In this document: piece after piece, positions 15,939 through 25,022 of the stretch | Layout: every line of letters begins with the position of its first letter | Numbering within the stretch: the stretch's first letter is position 1 | Assembly (NCBI GenBank): GCA_900315765.1 | Contig: ONAK01000007.1 | Coordinates: 1-59,851, forward strand | Reading direction: 5' to 3' | DNA length: 59,851 bases | DNA from: an uncultured Prevotella sp. | Lineage (GTDB): Bacteria > Bacteroidota > Bacteroidia > Bacteroidales > Bacteroidaceae | Notes under the pieces: model-generated | Told to the model about the DNA's origin: nothing | Databases searched by the model: none | Seen by the model: only the letters and a program-made list of their open reading frames with translations | Position numbers and translations under genes: made by a program

Positions 15939-17474
15939 TTACTCTGATGCAGGGCCTCGTTTAATCTGCTTCAAAAGGATGTTGATCTCTACAGCCAGCA
16001 TGGTTGTAAAGAGAACCAGGAAGAGGAAGAACGTTAAAGCCACGTTTGATGCCTGAATATCAGATACCGAAGCCCATGTGGGCAGCATGTCCTGAATGGT
16101 CCAGGGCTGGCGTCCGAACTCGGCTACCAACCATCCGCACTCAGAGCCGATGTATCCCAGTGGTATGAGCAATATGGCCACCCAATAATGCCAGGCGGGG
16201 AGGGCAGTGATGTCGCGCTTGCCAAACAGAAACTTTGGCCAGCGATAGACCACGGCCAGTATCACTGCAAAGAACAGAATGAACAGACAGCCTACACCAA
16301 CCATCACGCGGAAGGCCCAGAAGTTGACTGCCACTGGTGGCACAACCTGGTTCTTATCCTTGATATAGCCATAGCCAAAGTACTTCATGTTATCATTAAG
16401 CAGTGAGAGCTGAGAGGCGAGCGTAGCCTCGTCGGCACCTTCCTTCTTAGACTTGCGATAGGCAGCAAGCGCCTCGATGGCTATGCGCCCTCGCGCCATC
16501 TTCTCTTCTACTGATGGCTCAACATTGCCCTCATTGTCTGTGTAGCCATTCAGTATATCGTTGATGCCTGGAACATATCCCTTGGGATCGTTGGTAGCCA
16601 TGATCGACAGCCCGTAAGGCACCTCGATGCCCTCAACCAACTTCAATCCAACCTCTGTTCCACCATCATACAGAGCCTCCATGGCAGCCAGTTTCATGGG
16701 CTGAACCTTGGCCACATCCATACCGCTCTTATGACCAGTTGCACCTGCCAGCAGTGCTGCCACAAGACCCACTGCAGCACCTATCTTCATGCTCTCGATG
16801 GCCAAGCGGGTGTGCTGTTTCTTAAGCAGATACCAGCAACAAACACCCACGCAGAAGATGGCTCCGATGATCCAGGCCGATGTAACGGTGTGGCAGAACT
16901 TGGAGACAGCGAATGGCGAGAGTGCCACCTCTGCAAACGATACCATCTCATTGCGCATGGTGTCAGGGTTGAACTCGCAGCCCACGGGATACTGCATCCA
17001 AGCGTTGGCCACCAGAATCCACCAGGCTGAGATGGTGGCGCCTAAGCCTGTGAGCCAGGTTGCAGCCAGGTGGAAACCAGCCGAAACCTTCTTCCAGCCA
17101 AAGAACATCACGGCCACAAAGGTGCTCTCCATAAAGAAGGCCACAATGCCCTCAATAGCCAGAGGTGCTCCAAAGATATCGCCCACAAACCACGAGTAGT
17201 TACTCCAGTTGGTGCCAAACTCAAACTCGAGGATGATACCTGTAGCCACACCCATGGCAAAGTTAATACCGAAGAGTCGCTGCCAGAATTGGGCAGCAGT
17301 CTTCCAGAATTCATCTTTAGTACGATAGTACTTGGTCTCAACGATACCCATAATCACTGCAAGTCCCAGTGTTAATGGTACAAAGAGCCAATGGTAGATA
17401 GCCGTGAGAGCAAACTGTGCTCTCGACCAGTCGATCGTTCCGGCATCAATGTTTAATAATAGGTTTTGTAGCAT
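15939..17474 (-). CDS. cydA: Cytochrome bd oxidase subunit I
   Basis: CydA carries hemes b558, b595 and d and the quinol site. The 511-residue protein starts with the typical DWSRAQFALTAIYHWLFVPLTLG (heme-ligand His at residue 28), followed by GIILEFEFGTNW, FMESTFVAVMFFGW and KFCHTVTSAW (another heme ligand). The region between helices VI and VII (from about residue 240) contains GLSIMATNDPKGYVPG and an inserted KKEGADEATLASQL stretch, the Q-loop. It is followed by cydB and preceded by the DUF4492 gene in one operon. Confidence 0.95.
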   Translation of the reverse strand: MLQNLLLNIDAGTIDWSRAQFALTAIYHWLFVPLTLGLAVIMGIVETKYYRTKDEFWKTAAQFWQRLFGINFAMGVATGIILEFEFGTNWSNYSWFVGDIFGAPLAIEGIVAFFMESTFVAVMFFGWKKVSAGFHLAATWLTGLGATISAWWILVANAWMQYPVGCEFNPDTMRNEMVSFAEVALSPFAVSKFCHTVTSAWIIGAIFCVGVCCWYLLKKQHTRLAIESMKIGAAVGLVAALLAGATGHKSGMDVAKVQPMKLAAMEALYDGGTEVGLKLVEGIEVPYGLSIMATNDPKGYVPGINDILNGYTDNEGNVEPSVEEKMARGRIAIEALAAYRKSKKEGADEATLASQLSLLNDNMKYFGYGYIKDKNQVVPPVAVNFWAFRVMVGVGCLFILFFAVILAVVYRWPKFLFGKRDITALPAWHYWVAILLIPLGYIGSECGWLVAEFGRQPWTIQDMLPTWASVSDIQASNVALTFFLFLVLFTTMLAVEINILLKQIKRGPASE

Positions 17475-17531
17475 ATAGTATTTGTTTAATATTAATTTTT
17501 TAATTGTTACATTTTTGCATTTTTACATTGC

Positions 17532-17750
17532 TCAATCTTTCACGTCCAGCAACTGCGTTGCCACAAATTCCGCCTCGTTCCCCTCAGCATGATGTTTCAG
17601 AAAGTTGGGGAAGAAGAACAACTTCAGTACCACGAATATCACAAACAGCTTGATCAGGATGATGGCCCAGAGCGTTCGCCCCAGTGTCATCGAACGGAAA
17701 CCGTCGTAATACAAATGGTAAATTTTATATAAAATGTTATTCTTGGTCAT
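17532..17750 (-). CDS. DUF4492 small membrane protein of the cytochrome bd operon
   Basis: The 72-residue protein MTKNNILYKIYHLYYDGF... has one membrane segment (LWAIILIKLFVIFVVLKLFFF) and matches DUF4492, which in Bacteroidetes and Epsilonproteobacteria usually precedes cydA. A role as an accessory subunit or assembly factor of the oxidase, like CydX in E. coli, is an inference from this position. The start is ATG 17750: the -7 box at 17774-17781 (minus strand) lies between it and the alternative start at 17804, which would be upstream of the transcript. Confidence 0.85.
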   Translation of the reverse strand: MTKNNILYKIYHLYYDGFRSMTLGRTLWAIILIKLFVIFVVLKLFFFPNFLKHHAEGNEAEFVATQLLDVKD

Positions 17751-17773
17751 ACGGAAAATTAATGTTTCTGTGG

Positions 17774-17781
17774 CAAATATA
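17774..17781 (-). promoter_or_regulatory. -7 box (TATATTTG) of the DUF4492-cydAB operon
   Basis: Minus-strand TATATTTGCCACAG ends about 23 bases before the ATG at 17750 and fixes that start. Confidence 0.65.
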
Positions 17782-17893
17782 CATGATTTATTATTATCCA
17801 CCAAATATTCGGAGGATAAACTGCAAAAATTGTCCTAAATTTCGCTATTTTTCTTAAATTTTAGGTCGTTTAAATGTTTGATTAGCAAAATCT

Positions 17894-17924
17894 TTTGTTA
17901 TTTCAACTAAAGTTTCTATATTTG
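17894..17924 (+). promoter_or_regulatory. Promoter of the coiled-coil gene and exporter operon
   Basis: TTTG at 17894-17897 and TATATTTG at 17917-17924, 23 bases start to start, upstream of the ATG at 17950. It may drive the downstream TolC/HlyD/permease genes too, since the gaps between them are short. Confidence 0.65.
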
Positions 17925-17949
17925 CACCCGAATTATAATCGCGATTATT

Positions 17950-18822
17950 ATGAGTAAGAAGATTTTAATACCTTTAATAGTTATTATTTTGGCACTTGTT
18001 GGTACTGCAGTTTGGCTTTTTACCAGTCTGCAGGAGCAGAAACAGGTGGTGCAGGATATGGAGGAGCTGGCTGAGCTCGACAAGCAGGAAATGGAGAACG
18101 AGTACGAGCGATTCACCCTGCAGTATAGTGAGATGAAGACTCAGATTAACAACGACTCTATCATTGCCCAGCTCACTAAGGAACAGCTGAAAACCCAGAA
18201 GCTGCTTGAAGAACTGAAACAGGTAAAAGCCAGCGATGCGCGCGAGATAGCACGACTGAAGAAGGAACTGGCCACTGTGCGCGAGGTGCTGCGCGACTAT
18301 GTGATGCAGATTGACTCGCTGAATCGTCTGAACGAGAATCTGAGAGCTGAGAACACCCGTGTTAATGCTGAACTCAGCGAGCGCAATGCTCAGGTGGCTG
18401 GATTGAGCAGTGAGAAGGCCTCGCTCAGCGAGAAAGTGGCCATCGCAGCCCAGCTCGATGCTACAGGCATACAGATGCAGATGCTCGACAAACGTGGCAA
18501 GAATGCCAAGAAGCTGAAGGACTGCAAGCAGTTCTGCGTAAACTTCCGCATCACCAAGAACGTTACTGCCGCTAATGGCAGTCGCACCGTCTATGTGCGC
18601 ATACAGAATCCTGGTGGTAACACCCTGAGCGGTGGTGGTACCTTTGCCTACGAGAACCGCCAGCTGGAGTGCTCGGCTAAGAAAGTGATAGAATACACAG
18701 GTGAGGAGACGCCTGTAACCGTATATTGGAATATGACTCAGATGCTGGAAGCAGGCGATTATCGTGTCAGCATCTTTGTAGATGGAAACATGATTGGAAC
18801 TAAAACATTTGCATTTAAATAA
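17950..18822 (+). CDS. Membrane-anchored coiled-coil protein of unknown function
   Basis: I do not recognise a named family. The 290-residue protein has an N-terminal membrane anchor (ILIPLIVIILALVGTAVWLF, residues 4-23), then a long coiled coil rich in Glu, Lys and Leu to about residue 180, and a C-terminal domain (CKQFCVNFRITKNV, TVYVRIQNPGGN, YRVSIFVDG) that looks like a beta-sandwich. It stands first in a run with TolC, HlyD and permease genes, with only six bases to tolC, so it may help assemble or stabilise that exporter in the envelope. This functional link rests on position only. Confidence 0.7.
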   Translation: MSKKILIPLIVIILALVGTAVWLFTSLQEQKQVVQDMEELAELDKQEMENEYERFTLQYSEMKTQINNDSIIAQLTKEQLKTQKLLEELKQVKASDAREIARLKKELATVREVLRDYVMQIDSLNRLNENLRAENTRVNAELSERNAQVAGLSSEKASLSEKVAIAAQLDATGIQMQMLDKRGKNAKKLKDCKQFCVNFRITKNVTAANGSRTVYVRIQNPGGNTLSGGGTFAYENRQLECSAKKVIEYTGEETPVTVYWNMTQMLEAGDYRVSIFVDGNMIGTKTFAFK

Positions 18823-18828
18823 TGAATT

Positions 18829-20286
18829 ATGAAGAAGTTTTTTGGAATATTTCTGCTTAGTGCAGCCATAGTGCCAGCTTCAGCTCAGCGCGTGTTGAGT
18901 CTTGACAGTTGCCGACAGATGGCACTGCGCAACAACAAGCAGTTAGGTGTTTCAAAACTGAAACAAGATGTGGCCGAGAATCTTCGCAAATCGGCCCGCA
19001 CTAAGTACCTGCCCCACGTGAGTGCCATAGGTACCTACGAGCACATGAGCGAAGAAGTATCTATTCTTAATGATGGCCAGAAAACGGCACTTGCCAATCT
19101 GGGTACAGCCTTTGGACAAACAGCTCAGCAGAAATTCGGACCAGCCATTGCGCAGTTGCAGCCTCAGACACAGCAGCTCATAGGTCAGGTGCTGGGTGAG
19201 TCGGTTGGTATGCTTAACGACGGAGGACAGCGCATTGTTGATGCCTTCCGTACGGATACGCGCGATATCTTTGCTGGCTCCATTATCGTTACCCAACCTG
19301 TGTTTATGGGTGGTAGCATTGTGGCGCTCAACAAGATTGCTGATATCAACACCCAGTTGGCTCACAACAGGATGGATGCCAGTCGCCATGCCACTCTTTA
19401 TCAGATTGATCAAGCCTACTGGCAGGTGGTATCGCTTCACCACAAGCAGAAACTGGCCGAGAGTTATCTGGCGTTAGTCAAGAAGTTCGACAGCGATGTC
19501 CACAAGATGATCGACGAGGGTGTTGCTACCCGTAGCGACGGTCTGAGCGTGGATGTGAAAGTGAACGAGGCTGAGATGACACTCTCTAAGGTGAACGACG
19601 GACTGGTTCTCTCGCGCATGCTGCTGAACCAGCTTTGTGGACTGCCACTTGGCGAGCCCGTGGTGCTTGAAGATGAAAAGAACGATAACTTAGCTGTATT
19701 AGAGGTCCGCCCTAAATTGGATGTAGAGACAGCTGTGGCTTATCGCCCAGAGCTCAAGATGCTGCAGAATGCTGTCGACCTTACCAAGCAGGCCACCAAT
19801 GTTATCAAGGCTGCTAATCTGCCTCAGGTGGCACTCATGGGTGGCTATGCAGTAAGCAATCCCAATGTGTTTAACGGCTTCGAGAAGAAGTTCGCTGGTT
19901 TCTGGCATGTAGGCATACTTGTTCGCGTGCCCATCTGGAACTGGGGCGACGTGATGTATAAGGTGCGCGCATCAAAGGGCGCCACAGCCATCGCCAACCT
20001 CGAACTCGAAGAGGCGCGCGAGAAAATAGAGCTTCAGGTGAATCAGATGACCTTTAAGGTTGATGAGGCCAACAAGAAGCTGGCCATGGCTCAAACCAAT
20101 ATTAAAAGTGCTGACGAGAATCTGCGCACTGCCAATCTCGGATTCCAGGAGGGCGTGATCAGTCCTACCGTTGTGATGGAGGCTCAGACAGCCTGGATGA
20201 AGGCTCAGTCGCAGAAGATTGATGCAGAGATCGACGTGAAACTCTCGCAGGTTGATCTGCAGAAAGCCCTCGGAACTTTAGAGTAA
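18829..20286 (+). CDS. TolC-family outer-membrane efflux protein
   Basis: The 485-residue protein has a signal peptide (FFGIFLLSAAIVPASA) and two repeats of the outer-membrane efflux fold, with VLSLDSCRQMALRNNKQL at the start and the second repeat from about residue 290 (VETAVAYRPELKMLQNAVDLTKQ). It ends with long amphipathic helices (NIKSADENLRTANLGFQEG). It would form the outer-membrane channel for the HlyD and permease proteins encoded next. The order TolC, adaptor, permease, permease is an ABC-2 type drug-export layout. Confidence 0.9.
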   Translation: MKKFFGIFLLSAAIVPASAQRVLSLDSCRQMALRNNKQLGVSKLKQDVAENLRKSARTKYLPHVSAIGTYEHMSEEVSILNDGQKTALANLGTAFGQTAQQKFGPAIAQLQPQTQQLIGQVLGESVGMLNDGGQRIVDAFRTDTRDIFAGSIIVTQPVFMGGSIVALNKIADINTQLAHNRMDASRHATLYQIDQAYWQVVSLHHKQKLAESYLALVKKFDSDVHKMIDEGVATRSDGLSVDVKVNEAEMTLSKVNDGLVLSRMLLNQLCGLPLGEPVVLEDEKNDNLAVLEVRPKLDVETAVAYRPELKMLQNAVDLTKQATNVIKAANLPQVALMGGYAVSNPNVFNGFEKKFAGFWHVGILVRVPIWNWGDVMYKVRASKGATAIANLELEEAREKIELQVNQMTFKVDEANKKLAMAQTNIKSADENLRTANLGFQEGVISPTVVMEAQTAWMKAQSQKIDAEIDVKLSQVDLQKALGTLE

Positions 20287-20329
20287 TAAATAGTCAAATA
20301 GTCAAATAGTAAAATAGTAAAATAAAACT

Positions 20330-21322
20330 ATGTCAAATCAAGCAAAACGTCAGCATAACAACATCCTGCTCGCCGTCATTGGTTTCGCAGCAGTAGTTAT
20401 TATTGTGGCTCTTATCGGATTCTTCGCCCTTGGTCGCGATCCGGAGATTATTCAAGGTCAGGTAGAAGTCACTGAGTATCGTGTATCAAGCAAGGTGCCT
20501 GGTCGTATTCTCGAACTTCGTGTAAAGGAGGGTGATTATGTAAAAGTAGGCGATACGCTCGCTATCCTCGATGCCCCTGAGGTTCGCGCCAAGATGGAGC
20601 AGGCCCAGAGTGCCGAGAGTGCAGCTGCAGCCCTCGAGCTGAAGGCTCAGAACGGTGCCCGCAAGGAGCAGATTCAGGGTGCCTTCTCTGTTCTGCAGCA
20701 GGCCAAGGCAGGCTTGGAGATTGCCGAGAAGTCGTACAATCGTGTTCAGCGCCTGTTCGATGAGGGTGTTATGAGCGCCCAGAAGCGCGATGAGGCGTTT
20801 GCCAGCTACAAGGCCATGGAGGCCCAGGTAAAGGCAGCCCAGAGTCAGTATGATATGGCCGTTAACGGTGCCCGTCGTGAGGATAAGATGGCAGCTGCCG
20901 CTCAGGTGGGTCGTGCCAAGGGAGCTGTCAACGAGGTTAACTCTTACATCCACGAGACTGTTCAGATAGCTCAGATGGAGGGTGAGGTTGCCGATGTCTA
21001 TCCAAAGGTAGGCGAGCTTGTAGGCACTGGCTCTCCCATCATGTCGATTGCTGTGATGCAGGACATGTGGGGCACATTCAATGTGCGCGAGGATCAGCTT
21101 AACGGTATGCAGGTGGGCACAGAGATCAATGCCTTTGTTCCTGCATTCGATAAGACCATCAAGATGAAGGTTTACTATCTTAAGGATCAGGGCTCTTATG
21201 CCGTATGGAAGGCCACCAAGGCCAATGGTCAGTACGACCTGAAGACCTTTGAGGTAAAGGCAAAACCAGTTGAGAAACTTGAAGGCCTGCGCCCTGGCAT
21301 GAGCTTGATCATTAAGGATTAA
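20330..21322 (+). CDS. HlyD/EmrA-type periplasmic adaptor of the exporter
   Basis: The 330-residue protein has one N-terminal membrane helix (NNILLAVIGFAAVVIIVALIGFF), a biotinyl-lipoyl-like beta region (VTEYRVSSKVPGRILELRVKEGDYV), a coiled-coil hairpin (about residues 90-205) and a C-terminal barrel region. It would bridge the inner-membrane permeases and the TolC-like channel. It resembles E. coli YbhG/YhiI. About 40 bases of TAGTCAAATAG-type simple repeat separate it from tolC, but nothing suggests a separate promoter. Confidence 0.88.
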   Translation: MSNQAKRQHNNILLAVIGFAAVVIIVALIGFFALGRDPEIIQGQVEVTEYRVSSKVPGRILELRVKEGDYVKVGDTLAILDAPEVRAKMEQAQSAESAAAALELKAQNGARKEQIQGAFSVLQQAKAGLEIAEKSYNRVQRLFDEGVMSAQKRDEAFASYKAMEAQVKAAQSQYDMAVNGARREDKMAAAAQVGRAKGAVNEVNSYIHETVQIAQMEGEVADVYPKVGELVGTGSPIMSIAVMQDMWGTFNVREDQLNGMQVGTEINAFVPAFDKTIKMKVYYLKDQGSYAVWKATKANGQYDLKTFEVKAKPVEKLEGLRPGMSLIIKD

Positions 21323-21356
21323 ACATTAAACATTAAAGATTAAACATTAAATATTG

Positions 21357-22526
21357 ATGAAATGTTTTAATCAGATATGGCAGATAGCACTGCGTGAGGT
21401 TAAGATCATGATTCATAACCCCATCTACTGCTTCTGTACGGTAGGCTTCCCCCTGTTGGTGATGATATTCTTTACATCGCTGATGGACGATGGTCTGCCA
21501 CAGGATATGCCCGTGGGTGTGGTCGATCTCGACAATACCTCAACCACGCGCTCGCTTATCCGCCGTCTGGATGGTTTCCAGAGCACCAAGGTGGTGGCCC
21601 ACTATTCCAGTGTGGCTGATGCCCGCAAGGCTGTTCAGGAAAACCAGATCTATGCTTTTCTCTATATCCCTCAGGGCACTACCGATGATCTTCTGGCCAG
21701 TCGACAGCCCAAGATTTCCTATTATTACAACATGGCGTCGATTGTGTCGGGCTCGTTGCTCATGAAGGATCTCAAGACCATATCCACGCTTGGCTCTGCA
21801 GCCGTTGGTCAGGCCACCATGCGTGCCAAGGGCTATACGCAAGGGCAGATAATGGCGTTTCTGCAGCCCATTGCCATCGACCTACATCAGGTAAGCAACC
21901 CGTGGACCAATTACAATGTCTACCTGTCGCCAGTGTTTGTGCCTGGTGTCATGATGCTGTTCATCTTCCTGCTCACTGCCTATTCGCTTGGCATGGAGCT
22001 GAAGGTTGAGAAAGGTAAGAAGTGGCTTGGCATGGCCGATAATCGCATCGTCGTTGCCCTTATTGGTAAGTTCCTGCCTCAAACCGTCATCTGGCTGGCT
22101 CTTATATTCGCCTACGAGTTCTATATGTTCAGCATTCTGGCGTTCCCCCATCAGGGTGGTGTGGGCATGCTGGTGCTTCTGGCGCTGCTCGAGGTGTTTG
22201 CTGCCCAGGGCTTTGGCATCTTCGCTTTCGGCCTCATGCCGTCGCTGCGTATGTCTATGAGTGTCTGCTCTCTGTGGGCAGTGCTCTCGTTCTCTATGGC
22301 AGGCTCAGCATTCCCTGTAATGGGCATGGATGGCGCTCTGCAGTCGCTCTCGTGGCTGTTCCCTCTGCGCCATTACTATATGGTCTATCAGATATGTGTG
22401 TTTAACGGATTCCCCTTGCTCGAGGCGTGGTTCCACTTTGTAGCCATGGTAGGCTTCATTCTGCTGCCTTGGTTCGTCATCGGCAAGATTAAAAACGCAA
22501 TGCTTACTTATGTCTATATTCCATAG
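21357..22526 (+). CDS. ABC-2 type permease (first of two)
   Basis: The 389-residue inner-membrane protein has the ABC-2 permease layout: one N-terminal membrane helix (NPIYCFCTVGFPLLVMIFF), a large periplasmic domain (PVGVVDLDNTSTTRSLIRRLD) and five further helices from about residue 195. It resembles YbhS/YbhR/YhhJ. ATG 21357 is chosen over a TTG three bases earlier. It overlaps the next permease gene by 17 bases, showing close coupling. No ATP-binding subunit gene is found in the cluster. Confidence 0.88.
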   Translation: MKCFNQIWQIALREVKIMIHNPIYCFCTVGFPLLVMIFFTSLMDDGLPQDMPVGVVDLDNTSTTRSLIRRLDGFQSTKVVAHYSSVADARKAVQENQIYAFLYIPQGTTDDLLASRQPKISYYYNMASIVSGSLLMKDLKTISTLGSAAVGQATMRAKGYTQGQIMAFLQPIAIDLHQVSNPWTNYNVYLSPVFVPGVMMLFIFLLTAYSLGMELKVEKGKKWLGMADNRIVVALIGKFLPQTVIWLALIFAYEFYMFSILAFPHQGGVGMLVLLALLEVFAAQGFGIFAFGLMPSLRMSMSVCSLWAVLSFSMAGSAFPVMGMDGALQSLSWLFPLRHYYMVYQICVFNGFPLLEAWFHFVAMVGFILLPWFVIGKIKNAMLTYVYIP

Positions 22527-23733
22527 ATTTCTCACTGGTCTCCAGGATGCCGCCTATATATGGCGCGAGGAGATGAAGCAGGTCTTCAAAGACGAGGGCG
22601 TGCTTATCTTCTTCATCATCGTGCCTTTAGTCTATCCGCTGCTCTATTCTTGGATATATAATAACGAGGTGGTTCACGAGGTGCCAGTGGTGGTGGTCGA
22701 TCATTCGCATAGCGGACTTTCGCGCGAGTTGATTCGTAAACTCGATGCCTCGGCCGATGTCAAGATATTCTGCCATGCAGCTGATATGGACGAGGCCCGT
22801 TCGCTCGTGTCGCGCCAGTTGGTCAAGGGTATCTATTATATCCCCAGCGATTTTGCCACCCGCCTCAATCGCATGGAGCAGGCCACGCTCAGTGTTTATT
22901 GCGATATGTCGCTCATGCTGTCGTATAAGGCCATCTATCAGACTGCCGTTAACGTCACCCAGTATATGGGCGCTGAGATTCAAAAGAAACTCTCAGGCAA
23001 GTACACGGTTCGCGAGGAGCAGATACAGACGCGCCCGCTCGATTATCAGGATGTGCCTATGTTCAACCCTCAGGGTGGCTATGGCACGTTTGTCATTCCT
23101 GCCGTGCTCATGCTTATCTTCCAGCAGACGTTGGTGCTTGGCATTGGTCTTGGCGCAGGTACAGCGCGCGAAAAGAGTCCTTATGGCGACCTTGTGCCCA
23201 TCCATCCTGCCTATGGTGGCATCTATCGCATCGTGTGTGGCAAGGCCTTGTGTTATAGCATGATTTATATGGTGATGGGCGCCTATCTCACGATGGTGGT
23301 GCCTCGCATCTTCTCGTTTGTGGCTATGGTCAAGGCGTGGGATCTGTTCTGCCTGATGCTGCCTTATCTGTTGGCGTGCGTGTTCTTTGGCATGACGGTA
23401 TCGTGCCTTGTGCGCTATCGTGAGAATGTCATGCTCTTGATGGTGTTCATCTCGCTGCCGTTGCTGTTCCTCACAGGTGTCTCATGGCCTCAGAGCGCTA
23501 TCCCTGGCGTATGGCAGGGCGTTTCGTGGCTGTTCCCCAGCACCTTCGGAGCCCGTGCCTTTGTGCGCATGAACACCATGGGTGCCACACTGGGCGATGT
23601 CACTACCGAGTTGCGCGTGTTGTGGATTCAGGCAGCCTTCTATTTTGGCATGGCCTGTCTGGTATATGGTCACCAGCTGCGCGAATCCCGTCGCCATGCC
23701 GCCGAATCCCTTTCAGCAGTAGCCGATGAATAA
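22510..23733 (+). CDS. ABC-2 type permease (second of two)
   Basis: The 407-residue paralogue of the preceding permease has the same layout: helix near residue 30 (GVLIFFIIVPLVYPLLYSW), periplasmic domain (PVVVVDHSHSGLSRELIRKLD), then helices from about residue 195 with FVIPAVLMLIFQQTLVLGIG. It probably pairs with the preceding protein as a heterodimer. A strong hairpin terminator follows four bases after the stop, so the operon ends here. Confidence 0.88.
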   Translation: MSIFHRFLTGLQDAAYIWREEMKQVFKDEGVLIFFIIVPLVYPLLYSWIYNNEVVHEVPVVVVDHSHSGLSRELIRKLDASADVKIFCHAADMDEARSLVSRQLVKGIYYIPSDFATRLNRMEQATLSVYCDMSLMLSYKAIYQTAVNVTQYMGAEIQKKLSGKYTVREEQIQTRPLDYQDVPMFNPQGGYGTFVIPAVLMLIFQQTLVLGIGLGAGTAREKSPYGDLVPIHPAYGGIYRIVCGKALCYSMIYMVMGAYLTMVVPRIFSFVAMVKAWDLFCLMLPYLLACVFFGMTVSCLVRYRENVMLLMVFISLPLLFLTGVSWPQSAIPGVWQGVSWLFPSTFGARAFVRMNTMGATLGDVTTELRVLWIQAAFYFGMACLVYGHQLRESRRHAAESLSAVADE

Positions 23734-23738
23734 AAAAA

Positions 23739-23768
23739 TCCCGTTCAAACCAGAACGGGACTTTTTTT
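23739..23768 (+). terminator. Rho-independent terminator of the exporter operon
   Basis: Perfect stem TCCCGTTC / GAACGGGA with a 6-base loop followed by CTTTTTTT. Confidence 0.9.
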
Positions 23769-23771
23769 ATA

Positions 23772-23846
23772 TCACTATTCACTCTTCACTATTCACTCTT
23801 CACTCTTCACTCTTCACTCTTCACTCTTCACTAATCACTATTCACT
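23772..23846. repeat. Tandem 9-base CTTCACTCT/CTATTCACT repeat
   Basis: About eight tandem units of CACTCTTCA with a few CACTATTCA variants fill the gap between the terminator and the mrp gene; the last units touch the mrp stop codon (23842-23844). The units are adjacent with no spacers. It is a simple-sequence tract prone to length change. Confidence 0.85.
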
Positions 23847-24969
23847 TTTTCATTCCCACAATCTTCGTGGCAGGCTTTTCCTTGTTTCTACGATTCACCA
23901 CAGTAACCACCGACTGCGCTAAGTTGATAAACGCCAATCCAGTAGCCGTCTCACTGCTCAGCGCAGCAGGCGTTCCTGCATCGCCATTGTCGCAGATGCT
24001 CTGCACCAGAGGAATCTGTGCCAGCAGTGGCACCTGCATCTCCTCAGCAAGCTGCTTGCATCCCTCCTTGCCAAATATGTAGTACTTGTTCTCAGGCAGC
24101 TCAGCAGGCGTAAACCATGCCATGTTCTCAATCAGTCCTAAGATGGGCACGTTCACCTTGTCGTTGCGATACATGTCTATACCCTTACGTGCATCAGCCA
24201 GTGCCACCTGCTGTGGTGTCGATACGATCACAGCACCTGTAATGGGCAGTGTCTGCAGCAGTGTCAGGTGTATGTCGCTGGTGCCTGGAGGTGTGTCGAG
24301 AATGAAATAGTCCAGATCGCCCCAGTCAGCATCAGCTATCAGCTGTTTCAGTGCGCTTGTGGCCATACCACCACGCCACAGTGTAGCTGTTGTGGGCGAT
24401 ACAAAGAAACCTATCGAAAGTAGCTTTACGCCATACTTCTCAATGGGCACTATCAGGTCTCTGCCATCCTTCTTCACAGCGTAGGGGCGCTCGTCTTCAA
24501 CGTTAAACATCTTTGGCATCGATGGGCCGAAGATATCAGTATCCAGCAGTCCCACCTTATATCCCAGTCGCGCCAGTGCTATGGCAAGATTGGCAGATAC
24601 GGTACTCTTTCCAACGCCACCCTTACCGCTGCTCACGGCAATGATGTTCTTCACCCCTGGCAGCATCTCGCCAACCTCAGGGCGTGGAGCACTCTTAAAC
24701 TCCGTCTTTATCTCCACCTCTACGTCTTTTCCGCAGTGGTATTTAATAGCAGCTTCAGCAGCCTTAACAGTCGATTTCAGGAAAGGGTCAGTGTCGCGTG
24801 GAAACTCCAGCACCACAGTCACCTTCCAAGGCTCACCGTCCTTTTGTGGAGCAGCCACAGCAGGCGTATCAGCCACCATTCCGCTTTCTACTACATTCTT
24901 CTTGGTGCCAGCATACGTTACCGTAGCCAAGGCATCCATCACCATCTTAGGGTATATTACATTTTCCAT
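23842..24969 (-). CDS. Mrp/NBP35-family Fe-S cluster carrier ATPase
   Basis: Mrp/ApbC proteins bind Fe-S clusters and help deliver them to apoproteins. The 375-residue protein has an N-terminal MIP18/DUF59 domain (about residues 1-85), the Walker A loop SSGKGGVGKSTVSANLA near residue 115, GLLDTDIFGPSMPKMF and LDYFILDTPPGTSDIHL. The usual C-terminal CxxC is not present: the matching stretch reads NMAWFTPAELPENKYY, as I recall for Bacteroidetes members. It precedes no close gene on its strand; trmB, upstream, is separated by a dispersed repeat. Confidence 0.92.
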   Translation of the reverse strand: MENVIYPKMVMDALATVTYAGTKKNVVESGMVADTPAVAAPQKDGEPWKVTVVLEFPRDTDPFLKSTVKAAEAAIKYHCGKDVEVEIKTEFKSAPRPEVGEMLPGVKNIIAVSSGKGGVGKSTVSANLAIALARLGYKVGLLDTDIFGPSMPKMFNVEDERPYAVKKDGRDLIVPIEKYGVKLLSIGFFVSPTTATLWRGGMATSALKQLIADADWGDLDYFILDTPPGTSDIHLTLLQTLPITGAVIVSTPQQVALADARKGIDMYRNDKVNVPILGLIENMAWFTPAELPENKYYIFGKEGCKQLAEEMQVPLLAQIPLVQSICDNGDAGTPAALSSETATGLAFINLAQSVVTVVNRRNKEKPATKIVGMKK

Positions 24970-24973
24970 CTTT

Positions 24974-25017
24974 AAAATCCGTGTCTTTAATTTATTAAAG
25001 CCGTGTAAATCCGTGCC
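24974..25017. repeat. CACGGATT dispersed repeat, 44-base copy
   Basis: Begins AAAATCCGTGTCTTTAATTT and ends AAATCCGTGCC. It is nearly identical to the reverse complement of 14604-14651, so two copies of one element lie 10 kb apart in opposite orientation. Confidence 0.75.
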
Positions 25018-25022
25018 AAAAA

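Noticed and set aside
23772-23846. CRISPR-like array of short repeats
   Set aside because: Units of nine bases follow each other without spacers, and no cas gene is present; it is a simple tandem repeat.
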